From NCBI GenBank assembly GCA_963848085.1, contig CAWKCE010000003.1:806001-870000 (forward strand): a stretch of 64,000 bases of DNA, read 5' to 3'. The position numbers and the translations under genes are program-made. The DNA comes from CAWKCE01 sp032127035 (GTDB lineage Bacteria; Actinomycetota; Actinomycetes; JAHEKZ01). The notes below the pieces were generated by a model. The model was not told the DNA's origin, made no database searches, and saw only the letters and a list, made by a program, of their open reading frames with translations. How positions within the stretch are numbered: the stretch's first letter is position 1; each line of letters starts with the position of its first letter. Shown piece by piece: positions 38,469 to 46,838 of the stretch.

Positions 38469-39356
38469 ATGATGTCGCCACCGGATGTCGTCCGACGCCT
38501 GGGAACGCTGGGGGCCCTGGCGCTGGTCACGCTGCTCCTGTCGGGCTGCTTCACGCTGAAGATGGACCTGGCGATCCAGGCCGACGACACCGTCGACGGC
38601 TCGATCGTGCTGGCCGTCGACAAGAGCCTGGCCGCGCTCGCCGGCGGTGAGGACGCGCTCCTCGAAGGGCTGACCAGCGAGGGCCCGCTGTTCGAGGAGG
38701 GCCCGAGCTCCGGGGACGTTCAGCAGCGCGAGTACCGCGAAGGGGACCTCATCGGCGTGGAGTACGTCCTGTCTGGCATCCCGGTCGAGGAGTTCTCCTC
38801 CCAACAGAGCGGGGACCTGTCGATCTCCCGGGACGGGGACCGGTTTGTGGTCACCGGCAACCTGGACATGACGGACGGGGAAGCGGCCGGCGGTGAGCCC
38901 GACGCCGGCCAGCTCCTCGGCACCGCGAACGTCTCGGTGTCGATCGCCTTCCCCGGCGAGGTCGTGGAGACCAACGGCCAGGTGGACGGCCGCACCGTCA
39001 CGTGGGAGCCCCAGGTGGGTCAGGCCAACCCCATCACAGCGGTGGGCATGGCGACAGGTGGCGTCAACCTCGGCCTCTGGCTGGGTGTCGGCCTGGTCGC
39101 GCTCCTCGTGGTTGTGGCCGCCGTCTCCGCTGTCGCCCTCCGGCGCCGCCCGGCACGGACCGCGCTGCCGCTGGTGCCGGCGGACGCCGACACCATTCTT
39201 CCCGGTGCGGGAATCGGGGTCGTCGCACCCGAGGCCGCCGCCGGAGCTGCGGTGACGCCGCCCCCCCGGGCCACCCAGGTGATCCCGGTCGACGAGCAGC
39301 TGACGCAGATCGTCGAGCCGACACCGGGGGCCGAGGAGCCGACGGACAGCAGGTAG
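38469..39356 (+). CDS. LppM-like lipoprotein with C-terminal membrane helix
   Basis: About 295 residues. Signal peptide ends in a lipobox (LLLSGC, Cys27), so it is likely an outer-leaflet lipoprotein. The body resembles the LppM/DUF3153 fold (MDLAIQADDTVDGSIVLAVDKSLA; VEYVLSGIPVEEF), then a membrane helix (about 197-220, GLWLGVGLVALLVVVAAVSAVAL) and a Pro-rich cytoplasmic tail. LppM in mycobacteria affects phagosome trafficking; here the function is unknown. Start is either of two adjacent ATGs (38469, 38472) after an AAAGGGGG. Confidence 0.78.
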   Translation: MMSPPDVVRRLGTLGALALVTLLLSGCFTLKMDLAIQADDTVDGSIVLAVDKSLAALAGGEDALLEGLTSEGPLFEEGPSSGDVQQREYREGDLIGVEYVLSGIPVEEFSSQQSGDLSISRDGDRFVVTGNLDMTDGEAAGGEPDAGQLLGTANVSVSIAFPGEVVETNGQVDGRTVTWEPQVGQANPITAVGMATGGVNLGLWLGVGLVALLVVVAAVSAVALRRRPARTALPLVPADADTILPGAGIGVVAPEAAAGAAVTPPPRATQVIPVDEQLTQIVEPTPGAEEPTDSR

Positions 39357-39359
39357 CGT
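39354..39359 (+). promoter_or_regulatory. -10 element overlapping the LppM-like stop
   Basis: TAGCGT, whose TAG is the stop codon of the lipoprotein gene, lies 7 bases before the DUF3046 GTG; it predicts a leaderless transcript. Confidence 0.5.
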
Positions 39360-39366
39360 CGCGCGG

Positions 39367-39561
39367 GTGCGGTTGACCGAGTTCTGGGGGCGGATGGAGC
39401 GGCAGCTCGGTCCGACCTACGCCCGTTCGTACGCCCACGACCAGGTCCTGTCCGAGCTGTCCGGCCGGACCGCCGAGCAGGCGCTGTCGGACGGCGAGGA
39501 CGCCAAGCTCGTCTGGCGCGCCGTCGTGGCAGCCCTCGAGCTCCCGGCGTCCGAGCGATGA
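39367..39561 (+). CDS. DUF3046 family small protein
   Basis: A 64-residue protein of DUF3046: MRLTEFWGRMERQLGPTYARSYAHDQVLSELSGRTAEQAL. This family is confined to actinobacteria and lies upstream of recA, as here (one gene between). Function unknown. Start GTG. Confidence 0.85.
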   Translation: MRLTEFWGRMERQLGPTYARSYAHDQVLSELSGRTAEQALSDGEDAKLVWRAVVAALELPASER

Positions 39562-39574
39562 CCGGACGCCGGTG

Positions 39575-40825
39575 ATGGCCGACCTCGAGACCGACGTCGA
39601 GCGCCTGCAGCGCAACACCGTGCGCAGCCTGTCGGGGGCACAGGTGCTGGCTGGCGTCGGTGTTGGCGCCGGGGTCGCAGCTGGCAGCCTCCTGGTGGCG
39701 GACGTCACCGGGTCGGACTCGTGGGCGGGACTGGCCCAGACCAGTGGGGTCGTCGGCGCAGCTGTGGCGGCGGTGCCGCTCGCCCGGCTGTCATCGGCGC
39801 GGGGCCGCCGGACCGGTCTGGTGTCCGGTCTGCTGATCGCCACCGGCGGTGCGGCCGTGGTCGTGGTCGGAGCGGTGGTGGGCAGCCTGCCGGTGCTGCT
39901 GGTCGGCACCTTGCTGGTCGGTGCCGCGTCGGCGGCGACCCTGCAGGCGCGCTACGCGGCGACCGACCTGGCGGAACCGCGGAACACCGCCCGCGCCCTG
40001 TCGGTCGTGGTGTGGGCGACCACGGTGGGGGCGGTCCTCGGACCGAACCTCATGCAGCCGGCAGCCAGCCTGGCAGCGCGAATCTCGCTGCCCGAGCTGG
40101 CCGGCCCCTATCTGCTGACCGGATCCGCCCTGATGGCGGCGGCGGTCGTGATCACGGCGGGGCTGCGCCGGGACCCGCTGCTCACCGCCCGACGCCTGCG
40201 CGGAGAGCACGTCGCCCCGCCGCACGTGGCGTTGTCGTCCTCACTGCGCACCGTCGGCGCGTCCGCGGGAGCCGTGCTCGGCCTGGCAGCGCTCGTCCTG
40301 GGGCACGCGGTGATGGTGATGGTCATGGTGATGACCCCGGTCCACATGCAGCACGTCGACGTCACGCTCACCGTCATCGGGCTCGTCATCAGCGTGCACG
40401 TCCTGGGGATGTACGCACTGTCGCCGGTGGTCGGCGCCGTCAGCGACCGGTATGGCCCACGAGTCGTCGTGGCGGCCGGCGGGGTGATCCTCGCGAGCGC
40501 GACGGTGGTGGCCGGGACGGCGTCGGGCGACAGCGTGGCCCGGCTGGGCGTGGGGCTGTTCCTGCTCGGTCTGGGGTGGTCGTGCACGCTGATCGCCGGG
40601 TCGGCACTGCTCACATCGTCAGTGGCGGCCGCGGACCGGCCGGCCGTGCAGGGAGCAGGAGACACCCTGATGAACGTCGGGGCGGCCGTCGCCGGGGCGC
40701 TCGCCGGGGTCGTCGTCGCGGTGGGGTCCTACGGCTGGCTGAACCTGTTGGCCGGACTGCTCGTCGTTCCCCTCGCCCTTGGAGTCGGCTGGGACCGCCG
40801 CCGGCCGACACCGGTGGCCCGCTGA
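39575..40825 (+). CDS. Major facilitator superfamily transporter
   Basis: A 416-residue, roughly 12-helix MFS protein. The motif-A-like loop is GAVSDRYGPRVVV between helices of the second half, with a weaker RLSSARGRRTGLV in the first half. Likely a drug or metabolite exporter; substrate unknown. A run of alternating Met/Val residues (HAVMVMVMVMTP) in one helix is unusual. A GTG at 39572 is an alternative start. Confidence 0.82.
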   Translation: MADLETDVERLQRNTVRSLSGAQVLAGVGVGAGVAAGSLLVADVTGSDSWAGLAQTSGVVGAAVAAVPLARLSSARGRRTGLVSGLLIATGGAAVVVVGAVVGSLPVLLVGTLLVGAASAATLQARYAATDLAEPRNTARALSVVVWATTVGAVLGPNLMQPAASLAARISLPELAGPYLLTGSALMAAAVVITAGLRRDPLLTARRLRGEHVAPPHVALSSSLRTVGASAGAVLGLAALVLGHAVMVMVMVMTPVHMQHVDVTLTVIGLVISVHVLGMYALSPVVGAVSDRYGPRVVVAAGGVILASATVVAGTASGDSVARLGVGLFLLGLGWSCTLIAGSALLTSSVAAADRPAVQGAGDTLMNVGAAVAGALAGVVVAVGSYGWLNLLAGLLVVPLALGVGWDRRRPTPVAR

Positions 40826-40843
40826 CGGCGTGTCGCTGGTCTT

Positions 40844-40857
40844 CGAACACCTGTTCG
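40844..40857. promoter_or_regulatory. recA: LexA (SOS) box upstream of recA
   Basis: CGAAC-ACCT-GTTCG is a perfect match to the actinobacterial CGAAC-N4-GTTCG operator. A TAGCGT hexamer at 40860-40865 follows at once as the probable -10 of recA, so LexA bound here would block the promoter. Confidence 0.92.
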
Positions 40858-41005
40858 GTTAGCGTGTCGACTCACGACCTCGGTCCACAGGTCGACGAGG
40901 ACCAGTCGGTCCTGTCGGTCCCGGCCCGTAGCGTCCGGCAGGACAGCACCGAACGAGCACGGCACCGGGTCCGACCCGGGTGCCCCGACCCCCGAGGCGG
41001 CAGGA

Positions 41006-42049
41006 ATGGCAGGCGCAGACCGCGAGAAGGCACTGGACACCGCACTGGCGCAGATCGAGCGGCAGTTCGGCAAGGGATCGGTGATGCGGCTCGGTGACGA
41101 AGGGCGGGCGCCGGTCGAGGTCATCCCCACCGGTTCGATCGCCTTGGACGCGGCGCTCGGCATCGGTGGCCTGCCCCGCGGGCGGGTGGTAGAGATCTAC
41201 GGTCCCGAGAGCTCGGGCAAGACCACCGTCGCGCTGCACGCCGTGGCGAGTGCGCAGCGGGGCGGCGGAATCGCCGCATTCATCGACGCCGAACACGCGT
41301 TGGACCCCGAGTACGCCAAGCGACTGGGAGTCGACACCGACGCGTTGCTCGTCTCCCAGCCGGACACCGGAGAGCAAGCGCTGGAGATCGCTGACATGCT
41401 CGTGCGCTCGGGCGCCATCGACATCCTCGTCATCGACTCCGTCGCGGCACTGGTGCCCCGGGCCGAGATCGAGGGCGAGATGGGCGACAGCCACGTCGGA
41501 CTGCAGGCGCGGTTGATGAGCCAGGCACTGCGCAAGATGACCTCCGGGGTCAGCCAGACCGGGACGACCGCGATCTTCATCAACCAGCTGCGCGAGAAGA
41601 TCGGTGTCATGTTCGGAAGTCCCGAGACCACGACGGGTGGCCGGGCACTGAAGTTCTACTCCTCGATCCGCCTCGACGTGCGGCGCATCGAGACTCTCAA
41701 AGACGGCACCGACGCGGTCGGCAACCGGACCCGGGTCAAGGTCGTCAAGAACAAGATGGCGCCGCCGTTCAAGCAGGCGGAGTTCGACATTCTCTACGGA
41801 TTTGGCATCTCGCGTGAGGGCGGGCTGCTCGACATGGGGGTGGAGAACGGGATCGTCCGTAAGTCGGGCGCCTGGTACACCTACGAAGGTGACCAGCTCG
41901 GGCAGGGCAAGGAGAACTCGCGCAACTTCCTGCTCGACAACCCCGACCTTGCCGACGAGATCGAGAAGAAGATCAAGGAGAAGCTCGGCATCGGGCCGAC
42001 CCTCGACAAGGACGAGTCGGCTCCGCCGGCGGCGCCGACCGACCTCTGA
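41006..42049 (+). CDS. recA: Recombinase RecA
   Basis: A 347-residue RecA for homologous recombination and LexA self-cleavage. Walker A GPESSGKT at 66-73; IDAEHALDPEYAKRLGV; Walker B LVIDSVAALVP; loop L1 EGEMGDSHVGLQARLMSQALRK; loop L2 FINQLREKIGVMFGSPETTTGG. No intein. It follows a LexA box and a leader of about 140 bases; recX begins one base after its stop. Confidence 0.98.
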   Translation: MAGADREKALDTALAQIERQFGKGSVMRLGDEGRAPVEVIPTGSIALDAALGIGGLPRGRVVEIYGPESSGKTTVALHAVASAQRGGGIAAFIDAEHALDPEYAKRLGVDTDALLVSQPDTGEQALEIADMLVRSGAIDILVIDSVAALVPRAEIEGEMGDSHVGLQARLMSQALRKMTSGVSQTGTTAIFINQLREKIGVMFGSPETTTGGRALKFYSSIRLDVRRIETLKDGTDAVGNRTRVKVVKNKMAPPFKQAEFDILYGFGISREGGLLDMGVENGIVRKSGAWYTYEGDQLGQGKENSRNFLLDNPDLADEIEKKIKEKLGIGPTLDKDESAPPAAPTDL

Positions 42050-42050
42050 C

Positions 42051-42623
42051 GTGGGCCGACGGTCGAGTGCGGCGGGTCGGGCGACCGGGCAGACCCCGCC
42101 GCCGGACTCGGTCGCCGACCTCGGCCCCGACGCCGATCCGTTCGAGGTCGCCAAGACCATCGTCGCCAAGCAGCTCGGCTACGGGCCGAAGACGCGGTCG
42201 CAGCTGAGGGACGTGCTGCGGCGCCGCGGCATTGGTGACGACGCCGCCGAGTCGGCGCTGGACCGCTACGCCGAGCTCGGCTACGTCGACGATGCGGCGT
42301 TCTCCAGCGAGTGGGTGGAGTCCCGCCATGCCGGCAAGGGGCTGGCCCGTCGTGCCCTGCAGCACGAGCTGGTTCGGCGTGGGGTGGACACCGAGACCGT
42401 CCGTTCAGCGGTCGACGCGCTCGATCCGGAGACCGAGCGGGCGACCGCGGTGGAACTGGTCAGGCGCAAGCTGCCCGCCACGCGCGCGCTGGCTCCCGAC
42501 GTGCGAACCAGGCGACTCGTCGGGATGTTGGCCCGAAAGGGCTACCCGCCTGGCGTGGCCTACGCCGTGGTCCGAGAGGTCCTCGGATCCGAGGCGGAAG
42601 ACGCCAGCGCCGACCTGCCGTGA
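42051..42623 (+). CDS. recX: Regulatory protein RecX
   Basis: A 190-residue RecX that caps and inhibits RecA filaments. Three-helix tandem repeats are visible: AKTIVAKQLGYGPKTRSQLRDVLRRRG, ESALDRYAELGYVDDAAFSSEWVESR, and ARRALQHELVRRGVD, with a last repeat RTRRLVGMLARKGYPPGVAYAVV. GTG start one base after recA ensures co-expression. Its stop overlaps the PAP2 gene by 4 bases. Confidence 0.93.
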   Translation: MGRRSSAAGRATGQTPPPDSVADLGPDADPFEVAKTIVAKQLGYGPKTRSQLRDVLRRRGIGDDAAESALDRYAELGYVDDAAFSSEWVESRHAGKGLARRALQHELVRRGVDTETVRSAVDALDPETERATAVELVRRKLPATRALAPDVRTRRLVGMLARKGYPPGVAYAVVREVLGSEAEDASADLP

Positions 42624-43399
42624 GCCGGCCGGTCACCGAGCGGGAGGCGCTGGACCGGGCGGCGCAGTGGCCGGTCGGTCGGGTCGTGGCCGCCATCGCC
42701 GCGGCCGGGGTGGTCTTCGCGATGGTCGCGGCCGGATACGGGTGGGGCGTTCCGTGGCTGGTGCGCGTGGACGCCACAACCAACCGAGAGTGGGTTGCCG
42801 GCGCGCTGGCTCACCCACGGTGGGCCGACCTGGCACGCGCCACCACTTTCTGGGGCAACACGTCCGTGGTGATCGTCCTCACCGGCGTCGTGGTCAGCTG
42901 GCAGCTGTACCGGCGTCGTCGACTGATCGCCGGGTGGGTCGGTGCGACGGTGGTGGTGGGATGGCTGGTCAACTCCACGGCCAAGGCCGCCGTCGACCGG
43001 ACCCGGCCCCCGACGGTTGGCCTGCTGGTCGACGCGCACGGAAGCAGCTTTCCGAGCGGTCACGCCCAGGTGGGCGGCTACGGGTGGCTGACGTTCGGGC
43101 TGCTCGCGCTGCTCGTCCTGGTCGGGCGCCGCCGCTGGGTGGTGGCGGCCGGATGCTGGGTTCTCGGTGCGCTCGTCGCGTTGAGTCGGGTCGTCCTCGG
43201 CGTGCACTGGACCAGCGACGTGGTCGCCGGCTGGGCGCTCGGGGCGGGCGTGGCGCTGGTGAGCGTGTCCGTCCTGGTCGTGACCGCCCGCGGGGCGTCT
43301 GGCTCAGTGCTCGAGGGCGAGCCGGGGAACTTCCGGCGGGTCGAATCCGAAGACCTGTCCGAAGAACGACAGCTCGGCCTCGAGCGCGACGATCTGTGA
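42620..43399 (+). CDS. PAP2-family membrane phosphatase
   Basis: A 259-residue PAP2 phosphatase with about five membrane helices. The three catalytic motifs are intact: KAAVDRTRP, SFPSGHAQ, and SRVVLGVHWTSD. It may dephosphorylate undecaprenyl pyrophosphate or a phosphatidate-like lipid. GTG start overlaps recX. The last about 32 codons, after the final membrane helix, are hydrophilic and charged and overlap the end of the convergent peptidase gene by 96 bases. Confidence 0.85.
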   Translation: MSRPVTEREALDRAAQWPVGRVVAAIAAAGVVFAMVAAGYGWGVPWLVRVDATTNREWVAGALAHPRWADLARATTFWGNTSVVIVLTGVVVSWQLYRRRRLIAGWVGATVVVGWLVNSTAKAAVDRTRPPTVGLLVDAHGSSFPSGHAQVGGYGWLTFGLLALLVLVGRRRWVVAAGCWVLGALVALSRVVLGVHWTSDVVAGWALGAGVALVSVSVLVVTARGASGSVLEGEPGNFRRVESEDLSEERQLGLERDDL

Positions 43400-45277
43400 C
43401 TGTGCCATGCGGAATCCGTGCTGCTCCCCGGCGAACACCAGGTAGGCGTGCGGAACTCCGCTGCCCGCCAGTGCGTCGTGCACGGCTTGCGGCTGCGAGG
43501 GAGGTACCACCTTGTCGTCGTCACCCTGGAGGAGGAGGACCGGAGTGCGAAGGCGGTCCAAATGGCTCAGCGGCGACCGCTCGACATAGGTCTGACGGGC
43601 TCCCGGCAGCGGGCCGACCAGGCCGTCCAGGTAGCGGGACTCGAAGTCGTGGGTGTCCTCGGCGAACGGCAGCAGGTCGGTGACCGGGTAGTACGCCGCA
43701 CCGGCTGCGAACGCGTCCGACCCGACCAGGCACGCCAGCGTGGTCCAGCCACCGGCAGACCCACCCCGGATGCCAAGCCGGTTCCGGTCAGCCTCGCCGG
43801 CGTCGGCGAGGGCCTGGACCGCCGCGACCGAGTCCTCGACGTCGACGACGCCCCACTGCCCCCGCAGTCGTTCCCGGTAGGCGCGGCCATACCCGGTTGA
43901 CCCGCCGTAGTTGACGTCGATCACGCCAATTCCGCGGCTGGTGAAGTAGGCCTTCGTCAGAGACAGCCCGGGGCTGACGTGCCCCGTCGGCCCGCCGTGG
44001 ACGAAGACCAGGTAGGGCGGGCGCTCTCCGTCGGGCGCCGTCGCCGTAGGGTTCGTGGGCGGGTAGACGAAGGTATGGATGTCCCGTCCGCCCGCGCCGA
44101 CGAACGTTCGCGGCTCCGCCACGGGCAGGTACCCGGGGTCGGGCAGGCGGTCGACCGACCTCCGTACGACGTCGACGACCGGGGAGTCGACGGACAGGTC
44201 CACCAGCACCACCGAGGTCGGCAGGGACTCCGAGCCGCCGATCGAGACCGCCAGCGAGCCGCTGACGCTGATCTCGGGTTCCCACCCGACTCCCAGGTCG
44301 AGCTCAGAAAGGTCCCCGGAGCCCGGGTCAAGCACGGACAGCCGCGACTCGCCCAGACCGTGGGTCACCGCGAGCCGACCGTCAGCGAGCAGTCCGTAGG
44401 TGGCTTCGCCGAGCGTCCAGATCGCCTGGCCGAACTCCTCCTCTCGCGGGCACAGCGCCTCCGCGCGTCCGTCGGTCACCGAGACGCGGTACAGGTTCCA
44501 CCAACCGGTCCGGTCCGAGACGACGTAGAGGTGCTCGTCGCCAGCCCACAGCGGCTGCAGCACCGACTCGTCGGTGCCCCCGGCGACGACGTGCTCGTTC
44601 CCCGTGGGGTCTGCCAGGTCGACGACGGCGACGACGGTCGAGTCCCACGGCATGTGCGGGTGGTCCCACGCCGTGTAGGCCACCCAGGCTCCGCCCGGGG
44701 AGAGGCGCGGCTGCGCGTAGAAGTGGTGCTGAGCGTTCAGCACAGTGACCCGGTCGTCAGAGGCGGCGGCCGACCCGTCCAGCGGGACCATCACGACCGA
44801 TCGGGAGACCTCGCCCTCGCGGTGCGTCTCCCGGACCGCGAGCACAGTTCCCGGTGCCCCGGGTACCGGTTCGCCGAACAGGTGCTGCGCGGTCGCGGTC
44901 GGGGCGGTCGTCAGGGGCACCGGTTCGCCGGGGCCGTCGTGCTTCAGGTAGAGCCGTTGGTCGTCCCAGTAGCAGAAGACTGTCGCAGCACCGGCGCCGG
45001 TCTCGACACGTGTCCAGGGGCGGGCTCCGTACTCGATGATGCGGCTGCGCGGGCTCCACTCCGGTCCCAGCACATCGACCACATCGCCGTCCGAGGTCCG
45101 ACGGACCAGAGCATGGCGCCCGGCGTCGGAGGGCCGGCCCTCGACCCACCACACCTCCGGCTGACCGGACGTCTCGACCACGCCGGGGAACTGCAGGTGG
45201 ACGGTCTCACCTGCGACGTCAGCAGCGGAGATGGGAGAGGGCCAGGTGCCGTAAGGAAGCGGTGGTGGCGTCGTCAT
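43304..45277 (-). CDS. S9 family prolyl oligopeptidase
   Basis: A 657-residue serine peptidase: an N-terminal beta-propeller (about 1-390) and a C-terminal alpha/beta-hydrolase. Catalytic Ser is in GIRGGSAGGWTTL (near 505); the Asp lies in LLLQGDDDKVVPPSQ and the His in AGEQHGFRM. Acylaminoacyl-peptidase/DPP-like activity on short peptides is likely; no signal peptide, so cytoplasmic. Divergent from miaB (76 bases), convergent and overlapping with the PAP2 gene. Confidence 0.9.
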   Translation of the reverse strand: MTTPPPLPYGTWPSPISAADVAGETVHLQFPGVVETSGQPEVWWVEGRPSDAGRHALVRRTSDGDVVDVLGPEWSPRSRIIEYGARPWTRVETGAGAATVFCYWDDQRLYLKHDGPGEPVPLTTAPTATAQHLFGEPVPGAPGTVLAVRETHREGEVSRSVVMVPLDGSAAASDDRVTVLNAQHHFYAQPRLSPGGAWVAYTAWDHPHMPWDSTVVAVVDLADPTGNEHVVAGGTDESVLQPLWAGDEHLYVVSDRTGWWNLYRVSVTDGRAEALCPREEEFGQAIWTLGEATYGLLADGRLAVTHGLGESRLSVLDPGSGDLSELDLGVGWEPEISVSGSLAVSIGGSESLPTSVVLVDLSVDSPVVDVVRRSVDRLPDPGYLPVAEPRTFVGAGGRDIHTFVYPPTNPTATAPDGERPPYLVFVHGGPTGHVSPGLSLTKAYFTSRGIGVIDVNYGGSTGYGRAYRERLRGQWGVVDVEDSVAAVQALADAGEADRNRLGIRGGSAGGWTTLACLVGSDAFAAGAAYYPVTDLLPFAEDTHDFESRYLDGLVGPLPGARQTYVERSPLSHLDRLRTPVLLLQGDDDKVVPPSQPQAVHDALAGSGVPHAYLVFAGEQHGFRMAQSQIVALEAELSFFGQVFGFDPPEVPRLALEH

Positions 45278-45353
45278 CTGTCGACTCTAGAGGCGCTGGC
45301 TCGGCCACGGCCGGTCAGCCAGGGGCTGCCCCTGCCCGTACCCTTGCCGAGTC

Positions 45354-46820
45354 ATGGCTGAGGCAACCCGCACCTACGAAGTCCGCACCTACGGGTGCCA
45401 GATGAACGCGCACGACAGCGAGCGGCTGGCGGGCAGCCTTGAGGCTGCCGGCTACGTGCGGGTCGTCGACGGCCAGGACGCGGACGTCGTGGTGTTCAAC
45501 ACGTGCGCGGTGCGGGAGAACGCCGACAACCGCCTGTACGGGAACCTCGGCCACCTGGCGCCGGTCAAGCAGGCGCGGCCTGGGATGCAGATTGCCGTGG
45601 GAGGGTGCCTGGCGCAGAAGGACCGTGGCGACATCACTCGGCGCGCGCCATGGGTGGATGTCGTGTTCGGGACCCACAACATCGGTGCGCTGCCGGTGCT
45701 GCTGGAGCGGGCACGCGTCGCGCAGGAGGCCCAGGTCGAGATCCTGGAGTCGCTGGACGTCTTCCCCTCAACCCTCCCGACTCGGCGAGAGTCGGCGTAT
45801 GCGGCTTGGGTCTCGATCAGCGTGGGGTGCAGCAACACCTGCACCTTCTGCATCGTCCCGGCGCTGCGGGGGCAGGAGAAGGACCGCCGGCCGGGTGACG
45901 TGCTGGCCGAGGTCGAGGCGCTGGTAGCTGAGGGCGTCATGGAAGTCACCTTGCTGGGCCAGAACGTCAACTCCTACGGCTCAGACTTCGGTGAGCCGGG
46001 GGCGTTCGCCAAGCTGCTGCGCGCGTGCGGCGAGGTCGACGGCCTGGAGCGGGTTCGGTTCACCAGCCCGCATCCGCGTGACTTCACCGACGACGTGATC
46101 GACGCCATGGCCGAGACACCGAACGTCATGCCGTCGCTGCACATGCCGCTGCAGTCCGGTTCGGACGCGGTGCTCCGGGCGATGCGACGCTCGTACCGGC
46201 AGGAGCGGTTCCTCGGGATCATCGACCGTGTCCGCGCGGCCATGCCACACGCGGCTATCACGACCGACATCATCGTGGGGTTCCCTGGTGAGACGGACGA
46301 CGACTTCGAGCAGACGCTAAGCGTGGTGCGGGAGGCCCACTTCGCGGGGGCGTTCACGTTCCAGTACTCGAAGCGACCCGGCACCCCGGCAGCAGATATG
46401 CCGGGCCAGGTGCCCAAGCCTGTGGTGCAAGGGCGCTACGAGCGGCTCGTCGACCTGGTCGAGGCCACCGCGTGGGAGCAGAACAAGCGCCAGGTTGGGC
46501 GAAAGCTCGAGGTGCTCGTCGCCGAGGGCGAGGGGCGCAAGGACCAGACGACTGCGCGGATGAGCGGGCGCGCCGAGGACAACCGACTCGTTCACTTCAC
46601 CCCGCCGGACGTCGGCGACGGCCGCGCACCGATTCGGCCCGGGGACCTGGTCACCGCGACGGTCACCTATGCCGCCCCACACCACCTCGTGGCCGACGGA
46701 GAGGTCACCGCCGTCCGTCGCACGCGAGCGGGGGACGCCTGGCAGGAACGCCGATCCGACGCCGGCTCGAAGGCCGACGTCGGATCGGTACTGCTGGGGC
46801 TGCCGACAGTCCGCGGCTGA
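45354..46820 (+). CDS. miaB: tRNA (2-methylthio-N6-dimethylallyladenosine) synthase
   Basis: A 488-residue MiaB that adds the 2-methylthio group to i6A37 of tRNAs reading UNN codons. The N-terminal UPF0004 domain has YEVRTYGCQMNAHDSER (MiaB type), VVVFNTCAVRENADN and VGGCLAQKD; the radical SAM cysteines are Cys159, Cys163 and Cys166 (CSNTCTFCIVP); a TRAM domain lies near 385-450. Its substrate is made by miaA, 2 kb downstream. A TACCCT hexamer 9 bases before the ATG may be its -10. Confidence 0.95.
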   Translation: MAEATRTYEVRTYGCQMNAHDSERLAGSLEAAGYVRVVDGQDADVVVFNTCAVRENADNRLYGNLGHLAPVKQARPGMQIAVGGCLAQKDRGDITRRAPWVDVVFGTHNIGALPVLLERARVAQEAQVEILESLDVFPSTLPTRRESAYAAWVSISVGCSNTCTFCIVPALRGQEKDRRPGDVLAEVEALVAEGVMEVTLLGQNVNSYGSDFGEPGAFAKLLRACGEVDGLERVRFTSPHPRDFTDDVIDAMAETPNVMPSLHMPLQSGSDAVLRAMRRSYRQERFLGIIDRVRAAMPHAAITTDIIVGFPGETDDDFEQTLSVVREAHFAGAFTFQYSKRPGTPAADMPGQVPKPVVQGRYERLVDLVEATAWEQNKRQVGRKLEVLVAEGEGRKDQTTARMSGRAEDNRLVHFTPPDVGDGRAPIRPGDLVTATVTYAAPHHLVADGEVTAVRRTRAGDAWQERRSDAGSKADVGSVLLGLPTVRG

Positions 46821-46838
46821 GGACCGTGGACCTGGCTG

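Noticed and set aside
40313..40350. Met/Val alternation in the MFS protein as a frameshift sign
   Set aside because: The frame stays open and hydrophobic on both sides and the stretch fits a membrane helix.
39721..41097. 458-codon forward frame across the MFS gene and the recA upstream region
   Set aside because: It is out of frame with a good MFS protein, Arg/Gly-rich and runs through the SOS box; no family recognised.
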